From an uncultured Lachnospiraceae bacterium (lineage in GTDB: Bacteria; Bacillota; Clostridia; Lachnospirales; Lachnospiraceae): a DNA stretch of 64,000 nucleotides. The translations under genes and the position numbers were made by a program. Under the pieces are notes generated by a model, which was not told the DNA's origin, did not search any database, and saw only the letters and a program-made list of their open reading frames with translations. The stretch is taken from contig CACZBW010000004.1 in NCBI GenBank assembly GCA_902779575.1, positions 62,001 through 126,000 of the forward strand, in the 5' to 3' direction. This document shows positions 6,519 to 14,964 of the stretch, piece after piece (position 1 is the first letter of the stretch; each line of letters starts with the position of its first letter).

Positions 6519-7841
6519 ATGAAGAGAAAACTTTTTGCAGTTCTGACCGCGGGAATCATGGCAGCTTCCCTGCTGGCTCCGATGACGGCATTTGCAGAGG
6601 CGGAAGGCGCAGACGTCGCGTCCGAAGACGAGAATACTCTGTCCGTATACGCATGGGATGCCAATTTCAATATCCCGGCTCTGGAAGCGGCGGAGAAGGA
6701 CTATCAGGAGAACGTGAACCCGGATTTCAAGCTGAACATCATCACCCAGTCCGGATCCTCCGACGTTGAGAACGCGGTTACCCTTGCAGGCCAGTCCGGC
6801 GATTACAGCAACCTGCCGGATATCGTCCTGTTCCAGGATCACTATTTCCAGCAGTTCTATGTAAGCTATCCGGAAGCATGGCAGGATCTGTCCGCGGCGG
6901 ACATCGACTGGTCCGATTTCGGAGCTGAGAAGCTTTCCTTCAGCACCTATGAAGACGTACATTACGGCGTACCGGTAGACAACGGCACCGCGATCATGGC
7001 TTACAGAACCGACCTTCTGGAAGAAGCCGGCTACAGCATGGACGATATGAGAGGCTGCACCTGGGACAAGTTCATCGAAGTCGGCAAGGCAGTCTATGAG
7101 AAGACCGGAAAGTACCTGCTCTGCATGGACGGCAGCGGCAATGACCTTCCCTACATGATGCTCCAGGCTGAGGGCGAGTCCCAGTTCACGGACGGGGAGC
7201 CGACCTTCGCTTCCAATGAGAAGTATATCCAGATCATCAAGGATATTGTCATCATGGTTGAGAACAACATTCTTTACCTTGGCAACAACTGGTCCGAGTA
7301 CACCGACCAGGCGATCGTGGGCGACATGGTTGCAGGCGTCCTGAACGGCAACTGGATCATCCCGACCATGGAACAGGCTGCTGAGAATTCCGGAAAGTGG
7401 GAGATCACCTCTCTTCCGACCCTTGAGGGCGGCGCAGGCTTTGCTTCCAACGGCGGTTCTTCCCTGTACATTACCGGCAACTGCACCAAGCCGGAGCTTG
7501 CGGCAGATTTCCTTGCGAAGACCTTCGGCGCGGGCAGCACGGCTACCTATGATGCGGCTCTGCTGAACGGCGGTGTCATCACCTGCTCCGCGAAAGCCGG
7601 CGCTTCCGAGGTTTACCAGGAAGGCATCGACTTCTTCAACGGCCAGCCCATCTATTCCGATATCGTTGCGATGGGCGCGAATGTTCCGGTTGTTGAGCAG
7701 TCCGATTATCACTATGCATGCCGCAACTATGTAGGCACTGCGATCCAGAACCTGATCCAGGCAGGCGAGCCGACAGACGAATCTGTACAGGCAGCTCTGC
7801 AGGATGCTCAGGACCAGCTTGCATTCGAGATGGCCGGCTGA
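6519..7841 (+). CDS. ABC sugar transporter, extracellular solute-binding protein (family 1)
   Basis: A 440-residue exported binding protein. A Sec signal peptide (KRK, hydrophobic core, AFA-EAE at about 25-28) is followed by ENTLSVYAWDANFNIPALEAAEKDYQ, the opening of family-1 carbohydrate-binding proteins; PDIVLFQD and VPVDNGTAIMAYRTDLLEEAGY are further landmarks. It should capture a sugar, probably a beta-galactoside given the linked LacZ, for the two permeases downstream. The signal sequence contains no lipobox Cys, unusual for a Gram-positive binding protein. A hairpin (7929-7955) lies between this gene and the first permease, likely raising its mRNA relative to the permeases. No ATPase gene is in the locus, so an MsmK-type shared ATPase elsewhere is presumably used. 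Confidence 0.9.
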   Translation: MKRKLFAVLTAGIMAASLLAPMTAFAEAEGADVASEDENTLSVYAWDANFNIPALEAAEKDYQENVNPDFKLNIITQSGSSDVENAVTLAGQSGDYSNLPDIVLFQDHYFQQFYVSYPEAWQDLSAADIDWSDFGAEKLSFSTYEDVHYGVPVDNGTAIMAYRTDLLEEAGYSMDDMRGCTWDKFIEVGKAVYEKTGKYLLCMDGSGNDLPYMMLQAEGESQFTDGEPTFASNEKYIQIIKDIVIMVENNILYLGNNWSEYTDQAIVGDMVAGVLNGNWIIPTMEQAAENSGKWEITSLPTLEGGAGFASNGGSSLYITGNCTKPELAADFLAKTFGAGSTATYDAALLNGGVITCSAKAGASEVYQEGIDFFNGQPIYSDIVAMGANVPVVEQSDYHYACRNYVGTAIQNLIQAGEPTDESVQAALQDAQDQLAFEMAG

Positions 7842-7928
7842 TGACAGGACTCTGCGATCCGGGACAGCGACGGAGATCCGTATGGATTTCCTGCGGAAAG
7901 ATGTCCTGAATCCCTAATCTGTAACCCT

Positions 7929-7958
7929 GGCGGGGATGCCTTCCGCATCCCCGCCTTT
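7929..7958 (+). terminator. Intra-operon hairpin after the binding-protein gene
   Basis: GGCGGGGATGC (7929-7939) and GCATCCCCGCC (7945-7955) form an 11-bp perfect stem with a 5-base loop, then TTTCTT. Probably a partial terminator or mRNA 3'-end stabiliser between binding protein and permeases. Confidence 0.7.
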
Positions 7959-7985
7959 CTTAACTTTTTGCGTGGAGGGAAAAGA

Positions 7986-8882
7986 GTGAGTAAAAAAGGG
8001 AAAGGCGTCAGAGCAAAGGAGAGGAGAGCCGGCTGGTTCTTTCTGATGCCCGCGACGATCATGATCTGTATTATGAGCTTCTGGCCCATGATCCAGGCGT
8101 TCATAACGTCATTCAAATCCGGAAAGGGAGCCCAGCTGTCCTGGGCAGATCCCTGGAATTTCAACTATTCGCGTATTCTCCAGGATAAAATCTTCATCAC
8201 TTCCCTGAAGAATACATTCCTGTACCTGATTATCGAAGTGCCGATCATGCTGATTCTGGCCATTCTTCTGGCGCAGATCCTGAACAACAAGGATCTCCGC
8301 TTCAAAGGCCTCTTCCGCACGATGGTATTCCTGCCCTGCGCGACTTCTCTTGTATCCTACGCGCTGATCTTCCGTTCTCTTTTTGCAACCCAGGGCCTGA
8401 TCAACCAGGTGCTCCTGAATCTTCATATTATCAGTGAGAATATCAACTGGCTGGGAACCGCGGGCACCGCGAAGGCGATTATCATCATCGCCCTGATCTG
8501 GAGATGGACCGGATATAACATGGTATTCTATCTGGCAGGCCTGCAGAATATCGATTATCAGGTTTATGAGGCTGCGAAAATCGACGGCGCATCCTCCTGG
8601 AAGACCTTCTGGGGAATTACGGTTCCCCTTCTGAAGCCGGTCATTGTCATGACCTTCATCATGTCCATCAACGGTACCCTGCAGCTGTTCGACGAGTCGG
8701 TCAACCTGACCAACGGCGGTCCCGCGAACGCGACAATCACCATGTCCCACTATGTATACAACATGGCCTTCGGACAGGGCGTCGGCCACTTCGGATATTC
8801 TTCCGCCATGTCCTTCGTGATCTTCATCATGGTTGCGATCCTTGCCTGGATCAATATGAAAGTAGGTGATACACGTGACTAA
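7986..8882 (+). CDS. Carbohydrate ABC transporter permease (MalF/UgpA type)
   Basis: A 298-residue inner-membrane permease with six hydrophobic helices. The cytoplasmic coupling loop reads YEAAKIDGASSWKTFWGITVP (the EAA motif), and NLTNGGPANAT is the typical family segment near the carboxy end. It forms a channel heterodimer with the next permease for import of the sugar delivered by the upstream binding protein. GTG 7986 is the preferred start: GGAGGG (7974-7979) lies 6 bases upstream, while the alternative TTG 7968 precedes that site. Its last 8 bases overlap the next gene, indicating translational coupling. Confidence 0.92.
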   Translation: MSKKGKGVRAKERRAGWFFLMPATIMICIMSFWPMIQAFITSFKSGKGAQLSWADPWNFNYSRILQDKIFITSLKNTFLYLIIEVPIMLILAILLAQILNNKDLRFKGLFRTMVFLPCATSLVSYALIFRSLFATQGLINQVLLNLHIISENINWLGTAGTAKAIIIIALIWRWTGYNMVFYLAGLQNIDYQVYEAAKIDGASSWKTFWGITVPLLKPVIVMTFIMSINGTLQLFDESVNLTNGGPANATITMSHYVYNMAFGQGVGHFGYSSAMSFVIFIMVAILAWINMKVGDTRD

Positions 8883-9702
8883 GAGAAATAAGTCCATGGT
8901 TCAGCGCAGGCTGATTCCCAGCTATATCTTTCTGATCATCTGGTCCTTTATCAGCGTGTTCCCGCTTTTCTGGATGATTACGGCAGCTACCAACAATACC
9001 GTCGATATCTCCCGGGGCCGGATCTGGTTCGGAACCGCAGCCGCGGAGAATTTCCAGAAGCTTCTGGCAGCGCAGCCGCTCTGGAAGTCCATGGGGAACT
9101 CTTTCATCTATTCTATCGCACAGACCATACTGTGCCTGCTGATCTGCTCGCTGGCCGGATTCGGCTTTGAGCTCTACGCGGACAAGGCGAAGGACCGTCT
9201 GTTTGCATTTCTGCTTCTGGCCATGATGATCCCGGGCGTCGCGACCATGATCCCGCTGTTCACCATGATTTCGAAGATGGGGATGCTGAATTCGGTATGG
9301 GGCTTCATTCTTCCCCAGATCGCCACGCCTTTCATGATCATGATGTTCCGGCAGAATTCCCGCAATTTCCCGGCGGCCATCATGGAAGCTGCCAGAATCG
9401 ACGGGCAGAGCGAAGTGGGGATCTTCTTCCGCCAGTATATGCCGATCATGCGTTCCACCTATGCGGCAGCGGCGGTTATCACCTTCATGAACGCCTGGAA
9501 CGCCTACCTCTGGCCGAAGGTTGTCATGACGGACAATAAAGCGCAGACCATGCCCATGCTGATCGCCAATCTGGCTGCCGGGTACACCATCGATTACGGT
9601 GTTCTGATGATGGGCGTTCTGTTCTGTTCCATTCCGACGATGCTTGTCTTCTTCATTCTGCAGAAGCAGTTCGCGGAAGGTATTACGGGCTCTGTCAAGT
9701 AA
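8875..9702 (+). CDS. Carbohydrate ABC transporter permease (MalG/UgpE type)
   Basis: A 275-residue partner permease with six predicted membrane helices. MEAARIDGQSEVGIFFRQYMP is the EAA coupling motif, and the amino end SVFPLFWMI and NAWNAYLWPKVV are typical of the MalG-side subunit. GTG 8875 is used because GTAGGTG lies 5-6 bases upstream; GTG 8866 and ATG 8896 are alternatives. It overlaps the preceding permease by 8 bases. A terminator follows at 9746-9778, ahead of the beta-galactosidase gene. Confidence 0.92.
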   Translation: MTKRNKSMVQRRLIPSYIFLIIWSFISVFPLFWMITAATNNTVDISRGRIWFGTAAAENFQKLLAAQPLWKSMGNSFIYSIAQTILCLLICSLAGFGFELYADKAKDRLFAFLLLAMMIPGVATMIPLFTMISKMGMLNSVWGFILPQIATPFMIMMFRQNSRNFPAAIMEAARIDGQSEVGIFFRQYMPIMRSTYAAAAVITFMNAWNAYLWPKVVMTDNKAQTMPMLIANLAAGYTIDYGVLMMGVLFCSIPTMLVFFILQKQFAEGITGSVK

Positions 9703-9745
9703 GAGGCTGCGAAAGTCTGTTTCGAGGCCGTTTTAAAAGAAAGGG

Positions 9746-9778
9746 AGGGCCGGGATCGTTGGGTTTCCGGCCCTTTTT
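9746..9778 (+). terminator. Terminator between permease and beta-galactosidase genes
   Basis: AGGGCCGG (9746-9753) pairs with CCGGCCCT (9767-9774), followed by a T run to 9778. The left arm overlaps GGAGGG, a possible ribosome site for a TTG at 9759, so the hairpin may also control translation of the next gene. Confidence 0.75.
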
Positions 9779-9788
9779 GTGTGAGCGT

Positions 9789-12700
9789 ATGAAAGAATTT
9801 GATTACAATATCGTGAAGGACCCCGCTGTTTTTAAAGTAAATGCGCTGCCCGCCCATTCCGACCATACCGCTTTTGCCTCCGCTGAGGAGATGCGGGAGG
9901 GATCCTCCTCCCTGCGGGCGTCCCTGAACGGACTCTGGAAGTTCCATTATGCCCGGAATTACAGTTCCGTCATTCCGGATTTCCAGAAGGCGGACGCCGA
10001 TGTCAGCGGCTGGGAGGACATTCATGTTCCTTCCAATATGCAGATGGAAGGGTATGATGTTCCGGCATATGTGAATACCCAGTATCCGTGGGACGGAAGC
10101 GAAGATATCACCCCCGGGCAGATCCCGGAGATCTTCAATCCGGTGGGGCAGTATGTCGTATTCTTTGAACTGCCTGCGTGCTGGAAGGGGATGGGAGTCA
10201 GGATTTCCTTCCAGGGAGTGGAATCCGGTTTTTCCGTCTGGCTCAATGGAAGCTGGGTCGGTTACAGCGAGGATTCCTTTACGCCGACGGATTTTGATCT
10301 GACTCCTTTTTTGAAGGAAGGCAGAAACCGCCTTGCCGTACTGGATTTCAAATGGACCTCGGGGAGCTGGCTGGAAGATCAGGATATGTACCGCTTTTCC
10401 GGGATTTTCCGGGATGTGTTCCTGTATGCGGTTCCTGCCGTTCATCTGGAGGACCTCCGGATTCTGTCCGGTCTTGATGACAGTTTCCGGACAGGACAGC
10501 TGGAAGCCGCTCTCAGCCTTTCAGGTTCTATTGACGGGGCTGAGCTTTTCTGGAGACTGAAAGAGCGCGGAAGCGCCCGGCCGGATGCCGGCGGCAGACC
10601 GTCTTTCCCCCTTGCCAGAGAGATCCGGTCAGGAAAATGCGCGGCGGAAGAGAAAATCCGGATCAGCTGCAGCGTGGAGGAGGTAAATGCCTGGAGCGCG
10701 GAAGATCCGTACCTGTATCAGCTGGAGCTTGTTCTGCAGGGAAAGGACGGCAGCATTCTGGAACTGGTCTGTGAAAATGTCGGTTTCCGCCGCTTTGAAA
10801 TCAGGGACGGGCTGATGTGCCTGAACGGGAAACGGGTCGTATTCCACGGGACAGACCGGCATGAGTTCTCCTGCGACACAGGCCGCACGCCCGGTGCGGA
10901 GGAAGTATCTCTCGACCTGCGGATCATGAAGCGGAACAACATCAACGCGATCCGCACCTCCCATTACCCGAACGCTTCGATTCTCTATCATCTGTGTGAT
11001 CTGTACGGACTTTACCTGATCGCGGAGAACAACATGGAAACCCACGGGATCTGGGACAGGATCGAGCGCGGGAAAGAAGATATTTCTGCAGCCCTTCCCG
11101 GAGACCGGAAAGAATATCTGTCCATGATGCTGGACCGCGTGGATTCCTGCTACGGGAGGGACAAGAACCATCCGTCCATCCTGATCTGGTCCTGCGGAAA
11201 TGAATCCTACGGCGGCAGCGTCATTTATGAAATGTCGCAGAGATTCCGAGCCCTGGACAGCAGCCGGCTCGTTCATTACGAAGGCGTCGCCCACGACCGC
11301 CGCTATAATGATACAAGCGATATGGAATCGCAGATGTATACGCCCGCCGCGCAGGTGGAGCAGTTCCTTAAAGAGCATCCGGAGAAGCCCTTCATCCTCT
11401 GTGAATACACGCACTCCATGGGGAATTCCAACGGGGGCATGCACAAGTATATAGAGCTGGAAGAGCGGCAGCCCAGGTATCAGGGCGGCTTTATCTGGGA
11501 TTTCGTCGATCAGGCGGTGCGCAGGAAGAACCGTTACGGGGAGGAATTCCAGGCTTACGGCGGAGACTGCAAAGAGCGTCCGACGGATTATGATTTCTCC
11601 GGGAACGGCATCATCGATTCCACGAGGAAACCCTACGGAAAGATTCAGGAGATCCGTTTCAACTACCAGTATTTCCGTGTGAAGGTGTCTGAGGACCATT
11701 TCAGTGTCCTGAACAAGAACCTCTTTGTGAACGCCGACAGCTTCCGCTGCGTGGCATCCCTGGAAAGAGAAGGGGAGGTTCTCGATCAGGCAGAAGTCGC
11801 CGTTGCTCTTGCGCCTCTTGAAGAAAAAGAATATCCGCTTCCCTTCCGGATTCCGGAAAAAGAGGGAGAATATGCGGTAACGGTTTCCTTCCTGCTGCGT
11901 GAGGATACCCTGTGGGAGAAGGCGGGATATGAGCTGGCATTCGGGCAGGGCGTTTTCAGAAAAGGACACGTGCTTCCCGCTTCTCTGGAGGAGATGCCTG
12001 CGGACGCTGAAACTGCTTTCTCGAAAGAGTCGCGGATCAACGGCACTGTGATCCGGGCTGCGCGGAAGAAGCCGAAGCTGGAGCTGACTGTCGGTTCTGT
12101 CAATGTCGGCGTAAGGGGAGAGCATTTTGAACTGCTCCTGTCCGGCCTGAAGGGCGGACTTGTCTCTTACCGCTGGGGCGGGACGGAACTGATCGAGGAC
12201 ATTCCGAGACCGAATTTCTGGAGGGCGCCTACCAGCAACGACAACGGAAACCATATGGCGGCCAGGTACGGAGTCTGGAAGCTGGCAAGCCTTTATCAGA
12301 ATCACATGCCGCCGGAATTCAATCCCTTCAGCCCGGAGGAAGGGGCTGACAGCGACGCGCTCCTCTATCCGCTTGTGAAGCAGACGGAAGAATATGTGGA
12401 CGTGACCTGGAAAAAGTATCTTCCGACGGTTCCCGCATGCAGCTGCCTGACGACTTACCGGATCTTCCCCGACGGAACGGTTCGATTTATCCTGGAATAT
12501 GACCCGGCCGAAGGACTTCCGCCCATGCCGGAATTCGGATTCCTTCTGACCCTGAACGCGGATTACGATCATATAACCTACTATGGCTGCGGGCCCGAAG
12601 AAAACTACTGTGACAGAAGAAAAGGCGCAAAGCTGGGCGTCTATCAGGCCCAGGTCAGGGATATGGCGGAAGCCTATCTGGTTCCCCAGGAAACAGGAAA

Positions 12701-13025
12701 CCGGACCGGCGTGCGCTGGGCAAAGGTCACCGACCGGAGGGGGCGCGGCGTCCTGCTCAGGGCGGCAGGTTTCCCGGACAGCGGGGATCCTGAGGCGTCC
12801 AGGCCCGGAACCATGGAATTCTCGGCGCTCCCATACAGTCCGGAGATGCTCGAGACGGCAAGACATCCCTTCGAGCTTCCGCCGGTGCATTACACCTATG
12901 TGCGCTGCAGCCTGAAGCAGATGGGAATCGCCGGCGACGACAGCTGGGGGGCCCGCACCCACGAAGAGTATCTTCTGAAGACGGACCGCAGGCTTGTCTT
13001 TGCTTTTGATTTCAGGGGCTGCTGA
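9789..13025 (+). CDS. lacZ: LacZ-type beta-galactosidase (glycoside hydrolase family 2)
   Basis: A 1078-residue cytoplasmic GH2 enzyme, the full length of the E. coli LacZ class. The jelly-roll sugar-binding domain contains HVPSNMQM and PVGQYVV; the TIM barrel has GTDRHEFSCDTG, NAIRTSHYPN and AENNMETHG; the acid/base Glu472 is in SCGNES and the nucleophile Glu539 in LCEYTHSMGNS; the carboxy end is the beta-galactosidase small-chain domain. It hydrolyses terminal beta-galactosides such as lactose; no signal peptide, so it acts on imported sugar, matching the upstream importer and AraC gene. ATG 9789 gives the family-typical amino end but has no good ribosome site; an in-frame TTG at 9759 does (GGAGGG 9744-9749), adding ten residues encoded by the terminator arm. 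A terminator follows at 13075. Confidence 0.95.
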   Translation: MKEFDYNIVKDPAVFKVNALPAHSDHTAFASAEEMREGSSSLRASLNGLWKFHYARNYSSVIPDFQKADADVSGWEDIHVPSNMQMEGYDVPAYVNTQYPWDGSEDITPGQIPEIFNPVGQYVVFFELPACWKGMGVRISFQGVESGFSVWLNGSWVGYSEDSFTPTDFDLTPFLKEGRNRLAVLDFKWTSGSWLEDQDMYRFSGIFRDVFLYAVPAVHLEDLRILSGLDDSFRTGQLEAALSLSGSIDGAELFWRLKERGSARPDAGGRPSFPLAREIRSGKCAAEEKIRISCSVEEVNAWSAEDPYLYQLELVLQGKDGSILELVCENVGFRRFEIRDGLMCLNGKRVVFHGTDRHEFSCDTGRTPGAEEVSLDLRIMKRNNINAIRTSHYPNASILYHLCDLYGLYLIAENNMETHGIWDRIERGKEDISAALPGDRKEYLSMMLDRVDSCYGRDKNHPSILIWSCGNESYGGSVIYEMSQRFRALDSSRLVHYEGVAHDRRYNDTSDMESQMYTPAAQVEQFLKEHPEKPFILCEYTHSMGNSNGGMHKYIELEERQPRYQGGFIWDFVDQAVRRKNRYGEEFQAYGGDCKERPTDYDFSGNGIIDSTRKPYGKIQEIRFNYQYFRVKVSEDHFSVLNKNLFVNADSFRCVASLEREGEVLDQAEVAVALAPLEEKEYPLPFRIPEKEGEYAVTVSFLLREDTLWEKAGYELAFGQGVFRKGHVLPASLEEMPADAETAFSKESRINGTVIRAARKKPKLELTVGSVNVGVRGEHFELLLSGLKGGLVSYRWGGTELIEDIPRPNFWRAPTSNDNGNHMAARYGVWKLASLYQNHMPPEFNPFSPEEGADSDALLYPLVKQTEEYVDVTWKKYLPTVPACSCLTTYRIFPDGTVRFILEYDPAEGLPPMPEFGFLLTLNADYDHITYYGCGPEENYCDRRKGAKLGVYQAQVRDMAEAYLVPQETGNRTGVRWAKVTDRRGRGVLLRAAGFPDSGDPEASRPGTMEFSALPYSPEMLETARHPFELPPVHYTYVRCSLKQMGIAGDDSWGARTHEEYLLKTDRRLVFAFDFRGC

Positions 13026-13074
13026 GCGAAATACTGTCCGCCGCGGATCATCGAAATACGGCAGCTGAAGCTGT

Positions 13075-13110
13075 ACTGCGCCTGGGCTCTCTGTGCCCGG
13101 GCGCAGTTTC
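13075..13110 (+). terminator. Terminator after lacZ
   Basis: ACTGCGCCTGGGC (13075-13087) pairs with GCCCGGGCGCAGT (13095-13107) with one G-T wobble and a 7-base loop, then TTTC. Confidence 0.75.
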
Positions 13111-13238
13111 GTCAAAAGGGGATTGCGCGCTTATTTCACTGTAAATTTTCCGTATTCTGTGGTAGGATAGATTCAGATAATCCGTTCGGCATCTGTATAG
13201 TTCTGCGGTTTTCCGGCAGAGGCACAGGAGGAAAAAGT

Positions 13239-14873
13239 ATGTACAAAGACGGTAAGATTCTGGTTGGTAAAAGCGGGGAGAAGGAGATCTTTCTTAATCC
13301 CTCCATGGCAAACCGGCACGGTATGATCGCGGGAGCTACCGGTACCGGAAAAACAGTCAGCCTGAAGGTTCTCGCGGAGTCTTTCTCGGACGCGGGCGTC
13401 CCGGTTTTTCTGGCTGACATCAAGGGAGACCTCTGCTCGCTTGCCGAGACAGGCCGGGAGAGTGAAAGCCTGAATGAGCGGATCGCGACCCTTCAGCTGG
13501 ATCAGGATGGCTACTGCTTCCGCAAGTATCCGGTCATGTTCTGGGATGTATACGGCGAGATGGGCATGCCCCTGCGGACAACGATCTCCGAGATGGGTCC
13601 GCTTATTCTCTCCAGAGTTCTGGGACTGAACGAGCTTCAGACCGATATTCTGAGCATTGTCTTCAAGATCGCCGACGATACCGGCCTTCTTCTGATCGAC
13701 ACGAAAGATCTGAAGTCGATGCTTGCCTACGTTAATGAACACAGGAATGAGCTGGCCGCGGAATACGGGCATATCGCTCCGGCTTCGATCGCGGCGATCA
13801 CCAGGGCCCTGGTTTCCCTTGAAACACAGGGGGCGGACAAGTTCTTCGGCGAGCCGGCTCTGACCATCACGGATATGCTGCAGCTGGAAGGCGGGCAGGG
13901 GGTCATCTCGGTTATGGACTGCAGAAAGCTGATCCTGAACCCGGACATGTACTCCACCTACCTGCTCTGGATGCTGTCCGAGCTCTTTGAGAGCCTTCCT
14001 GAAGTGGGAGACTGCCCGAAGCCGAAGATGGTATTCTTCTTCGATGAGGCGCACATGCTCTTTTCCCAGGCATCACAGGATCTTCTGAACAAGATCGAGC
14101 AGATCGTAAAACTGATCCGTTCAAAGGGCGTGGGCGTCTTCTTCATCACCCAGAATCCGGCGGATATCCCGGACGGAATTATGAGCCAGCTGGGCAACAA
14201 GATCCAGCACGCCCTTCACGCTTATTCCCCCAAGGAGCTCAAGGCTGTGAAGGCCGCGGCGCAGACCTATCGGGAAAACCCGGAATTCGATACGGCGGAC
14301 GCGATCCAGCATCTGGCTACCGGGCAGGCTCTTGTCTCCATGCTGGATGAGAGCGGCATCCCCGGAATGGTGGAGCGCTGCATGATTCTTCCGCCCCAGT
14401 CCTTACTGGGCACCGCGGATGATACCCTGCGTGATCAGATGATAAAGGCCAATGTTCTCTATTCCCGCTACGCGACGGCGATCGACCGGGATTCCGCCTT
14501 TGAATTCCTGCAGAGGCACTGGCAGGAGATGGAAGCCCAGGCCCTGAGAGCTGCCGAGGAAGCCCAGGCAGAAAAGGAAAGGGCGGCCGCGGAGAAGGAA
14601 GCCGCGAAGGAAGCCGCCGCTGCCCAGAAACTGGCGGAAAAAGAAGCCGCCGCCGCTCAGAAAGCCGCCGAGATGGCGCAGAGAGAAGCGGAACGTGAGC
14701 AGGAGCGGGCGAAGAAGCGCGCAGCCAGCGTGGCGTCCACTGCGGCCGGAACGATCGGAAGACAGATCGGCAAGTCGGTAGGAAGTCTGGGAGGAACCTT
14801 CGGCAAGACCCTGGGCGGCAATATCGGCGCGCAGCTTGGACGCAGTATCCTCGGAACCTTCCTGAAACTGTGA
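13239..14873 (+). CDS. HerA-like / DUF853-type P-loop ATPase
   Basis: A 544-residue ATPase. GATGTGKT (residues 32-39) is the Walker A and MVFFFDEAHML (264-274) the Walker B; FLADIKGDL, VFFITQNPADIP and LGNKIQHALHAYS are landmarks of the FtsK/HerA-clade DUF853 family (helicase-HerA-like). Residues about 420-490 are an Ala/Glu/Lys-rich coiled coil, and the tail (about 495-544) is Gly-rich with TIGRQIGKSVGSLGGTFG-like repeats that could insert or pack. Function in the family is not established; a DNA- or protein-translocating hexamer is a reasonable guess. It is a single gene with a strong ribosome site (AGGAGGAAAAAG) and no NurA neighbour. A candidate extended -10 (TGGTAGGAT, about 13160-13168) lies upstream. 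Confidence 0.85.
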   Translation: MYKDGKILVGKSGEKEIFLNPSMANRHGMIAGATGTGKTVSLKVLAESFSDAGVPVFLADIKGDLCSLAETGRESESLNERIATLQLDQDGYCFRKYPVMFWDVYGEMGMPLRTTISEMGPLILSRVLGLNELQTDILSIVFKIADDTGLLLIDTKDLKSMLAYVNEHRNELAAEYGHIAPASIAAITRALVSLETQGADKFFGEPALTITDMLQLEGGQGVISVMDCRKLILNPDMYSTYLLWMLSELFESLPEVGDCPKPKMVFFFDEAHMLFSQASQDLLNKIEQIVKLIRSKGVGVFFITQNPADIPDGIMSQLGNKIQHALHAYSPKELKAVKAAAQTYRENPEFDTADAIQHLATGQALVSMLDESGIPGMVERCMILPPQSLLGTADDTLRDQMIKANVLYSRYATAIDRDSAFEFLQRHWQEMEAQALRAAEEAQAEKERAAAEKEAAKEAAAAQKLAEKEAAAAQKAAEMAQREAEREQERAKKRAASVASTAAGTIGRQIGKSVGSLGGTFGKTLGGNIGAQLGRSILGTFLKL

Positions 14874-14887
14874 GAAACTCCGCACGC

Positions 14888-14942
14888 GGCCCGGAAGCAG
14901 TCTCCCGGAAGGTCCCCTGACCCCGGAGAGACGCTTCCGGCC
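14888..14942 (+). other. Long interrupted stem-loop between the ATPase and kinase genes
   Basis: GGCCCGGAAGC (14888-14898) and GTCTC-CCGG are mirrored by CCGG-AGAGAC-GCTTCCGG (about 14924-14941). No T tract follows, so it is a structured spacer rather than a standard terminator. Confidence 0.4.
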
Positions 14943-14964
14943 GGCTGCGGATGGGAGACGAATG

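Noticed and set aside
10629-13115. An 828-residue open frame on the minus strand opposite lacZ
   Set aside because: It is the mirror of the strongly biased codons of lacZ, has no recognisable domain, and its start is inside the lacZ terminator region. LacZ itself is certain.
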